From Pseudomonas putida (GTDB lineage Bacteria; Pseudomonadota; Gammaproteobacteria; Pseudomonadales; Pseudomonadaceae), in the NCBI RefSeq assembly GCF_009883635.2, contig NZ_CP026115.2, positions 3,224,001 through 3,288,000 on the forward strand: 64,000 nucleotides of DNA. The letters run 5' to 3'. Under the pieces are notes generated by a model that did not search any database, was not told where the DNA came from, and was given only the letters and a program-made list of their open reading frames with translations. Each line of letters opens with the position of its first letter. Position 1 is the stretch's first letter. The translations under genes and the position numbers were made by a program. Of the stretch, positions 59,071 to 64,000 are shown piece by piece.

Positions 59071-59150
59071 CCGGCCCTTTCGCGGGGCAAGCCCGATCCT
59101 ACAAGACCACCTCAGCCGGTAGGAGCGGACTTGCCCCGCGAAAGGGCCGG
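59071..59150. repeat. REP inverted pair between DedA and GNAT genes
   Basis: CCGGCCCTTTCGCGGGGCAA... and its inverted copy ending CGAAAGGGCCGG. The pair lies upstream of the DedA gene and just after the GNAT gene. Confidence 0.85.
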
Positions 59151-59156
59151 TACAGG

Positions 59157-59615
59157 TCAATCCTGGCTGATCGGCAGAATGTAGTTCTCGAACTCGGTGT
59201 CCTTGCGAAAGCCCATCGACTCATAGGTCTTGCGCGCCACCTCGTTGTTGGCGCTGGTCGATACCCGCATGCGCACCGCATTGGTTTCCTTGGCCATCTT
59301 CTTGGCCTCGCGCATCAGGTGGTCAGCTACCAGCATGCGCCGTGAGTCTTCGGCCACGAAGATGTCATTGAGAATCCACACCCGCTTCAGCGACAGCGAC
59401 GAATAGCTCGGATAAAGCTGACAGAAACCAAGCAATTTGCTGTCATCGTCAACCGGTAAAGCCAGGTAGATGATCGATTCACCGCGCATAAGGCGCTTTT
59501 GCAGAAACTTGCGCGAACTGTCCGGATAAGGGAGCTGCCCATAGAACTCGCGGTATCTGACAAACAGCGGGGTGAGCAGGTCGAGGTGTTCCAGGGTTGC
59601 CTTGATGATGCGCAT
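59157..59615 (-). CDS. GNAT family N-acetyltransferase
   Basis: 152 residues. The acetyl-CoA region is the block WILNDIFVAEDSRRMLVADHLMREAKKMAKE, and NNEVARKTYESMGFRKD is the C-terminal GNAT motif. The substrate is unknown. It follows the eut genes on the - strand, separated by 109 bases that hold nothing I recognise. Confidence 0.85.
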   Translation of the reverse strand: MRIIKATLEHLDLLTPLFVRYREFYGQLPYPDSSRKFLQKRLMRGESIIYLALPVDDDSKLLGFCQLYPSYSSLSLKRVWILNDIFVAEDSRRMLVADHLMREAKKMAKETNAVRMRVSTSANNEVARKTYESMGFRKDTEFENYILPISQD

Positions 59616-59724
59616 GTGCGGCCCTCAGAGTCCATTTGGGGAAACAGCGGAATGCCTGCAGCTTTCATGGGCATGCTGCCCCAATGCTGGCCATCAGCGC
59701 AATCCGCCTTCCGTGACATGTTCT

Positions 59725-60555
59725 TTAACGTTCACCGAGCAGGAAATTGCCTCGCTGGGCGGGGGCATTTTCACTGTCGATGCTATGGACCTCGGCTTCG
59801 TCCTTCAGATTCACACCGGAAAGCTGTCGCCTGCAGGCTTCGCGCATCAGGTATAGCAGGCGATGGGCCGCCATGCCGTAACTCAGGCCTTCCAGGCGGA
59901 TGTTTGAGATGCAGTTGCGGTAGGCATCGGTCAGGCCGACCTTGGGCGCGTAGGTGAAATACAGGCCCAGGCTGTCTGGCGAGCTTAGCCCCGGGCGTTC
60001 GCCGATCAGCATCACGGTCATGCGCGCACCGAGCAGTTGGCCGACCTCATCCGCCACCGCCACTCGGCCTTGCTCCACCAGCACCACCGGGGCGCTGGTC
60101 CAGCCATCGGTTGCGGCCTGCTCCTCGAAGCGGGCCAGAAACGGCAAGGTATGGCGGTGCACGGCCAGGGCCGAGAGGCCGTCAGCGACCACGATGGCCA
60201 GGTCGACGCCATCGGGGTTGGCTTGGGCATGCTGGCGCAAGCGTTCGGCCGAGTCTTCGTTCAGCCGCCGGCCCAGGTCGGGGCGTTGCAGGTACTGGTG
60301 GCGGTCGCTGGCGGCACTGTGCAGCACCAGGCTGTCGCGGCCTCGGTCCTTGAGCTGTTCGCTGAGGGCGGCGTGGTCGAACGCCAGGTGCACGGCGTCG
60401 CGGGCCTGGGCGTGGGCGAACTGGAAGTCCAGTTGCGCGCCGGTGGGCAGGCTGGTGCCGCAGCGGCCCAGGGCGATACGCGCCGGGGTCAGGTTGCGCA
60501 GGGCCAGCCAGGGGCTTTCCTGGGTAGAGAGCGGGGGTGGGGATCGGTCTGCCAT
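59725..60555 (-). CDS. eutC: Ethanolamine ammonia-lyase small subunit
   Basis: 276 residues from ATG 60555 ([14 protein letters not shown]), with AGAGG upstream. EutC block: [19 protein letters not shown] then [19 protein letters not shown]. With EutB and adenosylcobalamin it converts ethanolamine to acetaldehyde and ammonia. Eight bases after eutB. Confidence 0.95.
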   Translation of the reverse strand: MADRSPPPLSTQESPWLALRNLTPARIALGRCGTSLPTGAQLDFQFAHAQARDAVHLAFDHAALSEQLKDRGRDSLVLHSAASDRHQYLQRPDLGRRLNEDSAERLRQHAQANPDGVDLAIVVADGLSALAVHRHTLPFLARFEEQAATDGWTSAPVVLVEQGRVAVADEVGQLLGARMTVMLIGERPGLSSPDSLGLYFTYAPKVGLTDAYRNCISNIRLEGLSYGMAAHRLLYLMREACRRQLSGVNLKDEAEVHSIDSENAPAQRGNFLLGER

Positions 60556-60563
60556 GGTCACCT

Positions 60564-61958
60564 CTAAGCCAGTTGCGCCAAGGCCTGGCGGAATGCCGGC
60601 GGCAGGTTGTCGCCGAAACGCACGCGGCCATCGGCCTGGGTGAAGATGCCGGTGCGTTGCAGCCAGGCTTCGAATTCCGGCCCAGGCTTGAGGCCAAGGG
60701 TCTGGCGCGCATACAGCGCGTCGTGGAATGACGTGGTCTGGTAGTTGAGCATGATGTCGTCGGAGCCGGGGATGCCCATGATGAAGTTGATCCCGGCCAC
60801 GCCCAGCAGGGTCAGCAGGGTGTCCATGTCGTCCTGGTCGGCTTCGGCGTGGTTGGTGTAGCAGATGTCGCAGCCCATCGGCACGCCCAGCAGCTTGCCG
60901 CAGAAGTGGTCTTCGAGGCCGGCGCGGATGATCTGCTTGCCGTTGTACAGGTACTCGGGGCCGATGAAGCCGACCACGGTGTTGACCAGGAACGGCTTGA
61001 AGTGGCGGGCCACGGCGTAGGCGCGGGTCTCGCAGGTCTGCTGGTCGATGCCGTGGTGGGCATTGGCCGACAGCGCGCTGCCCTGGCCGGTCTCGAAGTA
61101 CATCAGGTTCTGCCCAAGGGGGCCGCGCTTGAGCGACAGGCCGGCCTCATAACCTTCCTGCAACACATTGAGGTTGATGCCAAAGCCAGCGTTGGCCGCC
61201 TCGGTGCCGGCGATCGACTGGAACACCAGGTCCAGCGGCACGCCGCGGTTGATCGCTTCGATCGAGGTGGTGACGTGGGTCAGCACGCAAGCCTGGGTGG
61301 GGATGTCGTAGCGCTGGATGATGGCGTCGAGCATTTCCAGCAGGGCACAGATCGAGGCGATGCTGTCGGTGGCCGGGTTGATGCCGATCATGGCGTCACC
61401 GTTGCCGTAGAGCAGGCCGTCGAGGATGCTGGCGGCGATGCCGGCCGGCTCATCCGTCGGATGGTTGGGCTGCAGGCGGGTCGACAGGCGCCCGCGCAGG
61501 CCCATGGTGCCGCGGAACCGGGTGACCACGCGGATCTTCTGCGCCACCAGCACCAGGTCCTGCACGCGCATGATCTTTGACACAGCGGCGGCCATTTCCG
61601 GGGTCAGCCCGGGGGCGAGGGCGCGCAGGCTCTGTTCGTTGGCCTCGTCGCCGAGCAGCCAGTCGCGCAGGCCGCCAACGGTCAGGTGGCTGACCGGGGC
61701 AAAGGCCTGGGCATCGTGGGTGTCGACGATCAGCCGGGTGATTTCATCCTGTTCGTAGGGGATGAGTGCTTCATTCAGGAAATGCGTCAGCGGGATGTTG
61801 GCCAGGGCCATCTGCGCGGCCACCCGTTCGCCGTCGTTGCTGGCGGCGACGCCGGCCAGGAAGTCCCCGGAACGGGCCGGGCTGGCCTTGGCCATCACTT
61901 CCTTGAGGCTGTCGAAGCGGTAGACCAGGTGGCCCACCGTGTGTACGAAACTTGCCAT
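60564..61958 (-). CDS. eutB: Ethanolamine ammonia-lyase large subunit
   Basis: 464 residues from ATG 61958 ([15 protein letters not shown]), with GGAGA upstream. The TIM-barrel B12-dependent lyase core includes [29 protein letters not shown] and [16 protein letters not shown]. The open frame upstream of the ATG is not used. The first step of ethanolamine use here needs cobalamin, consistent with the btuB and btuF-like genes in the same window. Confidence 0.96.
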   Translation of the reverse strand: MASFVHTVGHLVYRFDSLKEVMAKASPARSGDFLAGVAASNDGERVAAQMALANIPLTHFLNEALIPYEQDEITRLIVDTHDAQAFAPVSHLTVGGLRDWLLGDEANEQSLRALAPGLTPEMAAAVSKIMRVQDLVLVAQKIRVVTRFRGTMGLRGRLSTRLQPNHPTDEPAGIAASILDGLLYGNGDAMIGINPATDSIASICALLEMLDAIIQRYDIPTQACVLTHVTTSIEAINRGVPLDLVFQSIAGTEAANAGFGINLNVLQEGYEAGLSLKRGPLGQNLMYFETGQGSALSANAHHGIDQQTCETRAYAVARHFKPFLVNTVVGFIGPEYLYNGKQIIRAGLEDHFCGKLLGVPMGCDICYTNHAEADQDDMDTLLTLLGVAGINFIMGIPGSDDIMLNYQTTSFHDALYARQTLGLKPGPEFEAWLQRTGIFTQADGRVRFGDNLPPAFRQALAQLA

Positions 61959-62004
61959 ACAGAATCTCCAGAGCCGCGGGCTGGCCCGCGGCAGGTGGCT
62001 TTGA

Positions 62005-63453
62005 TCAGTGCAGAGCCTCTTCGGCCTTCTGGATCGCGGCGAATTCCTCTTCCGGTGTGCCGGCAACCAGGTGGTGACGGCTGTAGAACGCGAAGTAGGC
62101 AATCAATACCGCATAGATCACCGCTGCGCCAATCACCACCCGTGGATCGACCAGGAAGCCCGCGACCACGGCGATGCAGGCCAGCACCAGGGCCAGGCCC
62201 GAGGTGAAGATGCCGCCCGGAGTGCGGTAAGGGCGTTCCATTTTCGGCCGACGGATGCGCAGGGTGATGTGCGCAGCCATCATCAGCACATACGACAGTG
62301 TGGCACCGAATACCGCCACCAGGATCAGCAGGTCGCCCTGGCCGGTCAGCGACAGGGCGAAACCGATGATGCCGGGGATCACCAGCGCCATGACCGGGGC
62401 CTTGCTCTTGTTGGTTTCCGACAGCTTGCGCGGCAAGTAACCGGCGCGGGAAAGGGCGAAGATCTGCCGCGAATAGGCATAGATGATCGAGAAGAAGCTG
62501 GCGATCAGGCCGGCCAGGCCTACCAGGTTGACGAAGCTGCCCATCCAGGTGGAGCCGCCATAGGCCTTGGCCAGTGCCTCGACCAGCGGGTTGCCTGACG
62601 CCTTCAGCACTTCGGAGCCTGCACCGCCAGGGCCGACCACCAGGATCAGCAGGGCGAAGGCCAGCAGCACCAGCATTGCGCCAATCAGGCCGCGGGGCAG
62701 GTCACGTTTGGGGTTCTTGGTTTCTTCGGCGGCCAGCGGCACGCCTTCAACGGCGAGGAAGAACCAGATGGCATAGGGGATCGCCGCCCACACGCCGACG
62801 TAGCCGAACGGCAGGAAGCTGCTGGCGCCGGCGGCGTCCGTTTTGGCGATGTCGAACAGGTTGGCTGCATCAAAATGGGGCACCATGGCCACCAGGAACA
62901 CGGCCAGGGCGATGGCTGCGATGGCGGTGATGATGAACATCAGCTTCAGCGCTTCACCCACGCCGAAGATGTGGATGCCGATGAAGACCACGTAGAACGC
63001 CAGGTAGATCATCCAGCCGCCGATGCCGAACAGTGACTGGCAGTAGGCGCCGATGAACGTGGCGATGGCGGCGGGGGCGATGGCGTACTCGATGAGGATC
63101 GCCGTGCCGGTCAGAAAGCCGCCCCACGGGCCGAAGGCACTGCGGGCAAAGCCGTAGCCGCCGCCAGCGGTAGGGATCATCGAGGAAAGCTCGGCCAACG
63201 AGAAACACATGCACAGGTACATGGTGGCCATCAGCAGGGTAGCGAGGAACATGCCGCCCCAGCCACCTTGGGCCAGGCCGAAGTTCCAGCCGGCATAGTC
63301 GCCGGAAATCACATAGGCAACGCCCAGGCCCACCAGCAGTACCCAGCCGGCGGCGCCTTTTTTCAGTTCACGTTGCTGGAAATAATCCGACCCGACTTTT
63401 TCGAAGTCGACGGAAGACCCTGCCGGCGCACCGGCGGAATGATCGCTTGGCAT
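62005..63453 (-). CDS. eat: Ethanolamine permease (APC superfamily)
   Basis: 482 residues, twelve hydrophobic segments (GWVLLVGLGVAYVISGDYAGW, then GGGYGFARSAFGPWGGFLTG). Matches the Eat/EutP permease type of Pseudomonas with its YVISGDYAGWNFGL opening. It lies upstream of eutB, with 46 bases between, and downstream of the aldehyde dehydrogenase. Confidence 0.92.
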   Translation of the reverse strand: MPSDHSAGAPAGSSVDFEKVGSDYFQQRELKKGAAGWVLLVGLGVAYVISGDYAGWNFGLAQGGWGGMFLATLLMATMYLCMCFSLAELSSMIPTAGGGYGFARSAFGPWGGFLTGTAILIEYAIAPAAIATFIGAYCQSLFGIGGWMIYLAFYVVFIGIHIFGVGEALKLMFIITAIAAIALAVFLVAMVPHFDAANLFDIAKTDAAGASSFLPFGYVGVWAAIPYAIWFFLAVEGVPLAAEETKNPKRDLPRGLIGAMLVLLAFALLILVVGPGGAGSEVLKASGNPLVEALAKAYGGSTWMGSFVNLVGLAGLIASFFSIIYAYSRQIFALSRAGYLPRKLSETNKSKAPVMALVIPGIIGFALSLTGQGDLLILVAVFGATLSYVLMMAAHITLRIRRPKMERPYRTPGGIFTSGLALVLACIAVVAGFLVDPRVVIGAAVIYAVLIAYFAFYSRHHLVAGTPEEEFAAIQKAEEALH

Positions 63454-63566
63454 AGTTCACCTGTTCTTTTTCTTGGTGGCCGGAGGGTTTCCGGGCCGAT
63501 GGTGATGGGGACTGCAGGAAGCGAGCCAGAGCGGTTGGGGCTCTGCGTCTTGTGTTTGCAGGTCTG

Positions 63567-63643
63567 GCCTCTTCGCGGGACAAGCCCGCTCCTACAGGGG
63601 GATGCGATCTTCTGTAGGAGCGGGCTTGACCCGCGAAGAAGGC
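63567..63643. repeat. REP inverted pair
   Basis: GGCCTCTTCGCGGGACAAG... and its inverted copy between the aldehyde dehydrogenase and permease genes. Confidence 0.85.
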
Positions 63644-63651
63644 GACGCGGT

Positions 63652-64000
<349 letters not shown>

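Overview
The window looks like a stretch of a Pseudomonas chromosome, most likely from the P. putida group. Four things point this way: GC-rich coding sequence; the gene order uvrA - MFS - ssb, nrdR-ribD-ribE-ribBA-ribH-nusB-thiL-pgpA and dxs-ispA-xseB; many REP sequences with a GCGGG(A/G)CAAGCCCGCTCC-type core; and a selenocysteine formate dehydrogenase linked to selA/selB/selC. The species call is inference from recalled gene order, not from a search.

Layout. 1-4210: DNA repair and replication (uvrA 5' part, YajR-like MFS, ssb). 4232-8685: an accessory-looking catabolic module with a MocR regulator, a clavaminate-synthase-like Fe(II)/2-oxoglutarate oxygenase, a TSUP permease and a YdfG-type dehydrogenase; the divergent promoter region carries repeated TTGATTGAATCG-type motifs. 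8686-18398: a selenium/formate island. It holds fdnG (in-frame UGA-Sec with a SECIS hairpin), fdxH, fdnI, fdhE, selA, selB and tRNA-Sec, all on the + strand. 18467-25905: asparaginase, an AGCS amino-acid symporter, an XRE regulator, a second oxygenase+TSUP pair of lower GC, and two sugar-nucleotide epimerase/reductase genes. 26049-31645: HxlR/MFS pair, OmpW porin, and a putative zinc-responsive operon (DUF2796, ABC ATPase, ABC permease, DUF3299) with a Zur-box-like palindrome. 33185-35201: CnoX, a methyltransferase and a YbaY lipoprotein.

35307-43192: the nrdR/riboflavin/nusB/thiL/pgpA run, then a periplasmic binding protein and ribA. 43192-50132: cobalamin uptake genes (BtuF-like, BtuB), isoprenoid precursor genes dxs-ispA with xseB, and a second DHBP synthase (ribB) behind an FMN riboswitch. 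50229-56619: rtcB, a degraded hydrolase fragment, two small Pseudomonas-type proteins (DUF6124-like, DUF3077), an orphan TccC/RHS toxin with an unrecognised low-GC C-terminal domain, and an S24-type repressor that lacks its catalytic residues. 56797-64000: ppa, mtfA, a DedA protein, a GNAT enzyme, and the ethanolamine catabolic genes (eutC, eutB, permease, aldehyde dehydrogenase 3' part), all on the - strand.

How it works together. Formate oxidation depends on UGA recoding, and the window supplies the target, the tRNA, SelA and SelB; selD and fdhD are not present here. Riboflavin synthesis appears split into a constitutive-looking operon, whose RibBA lacks the GCH II zinc cysteines, a separate true ribA, and an FMN-controlled ribB. 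The least explained parts are the two oxygenase+TSUP modules, the first of which has all the parts of a small regulated amino-acid (or analogue) hydroxylation/oxidation pathway.
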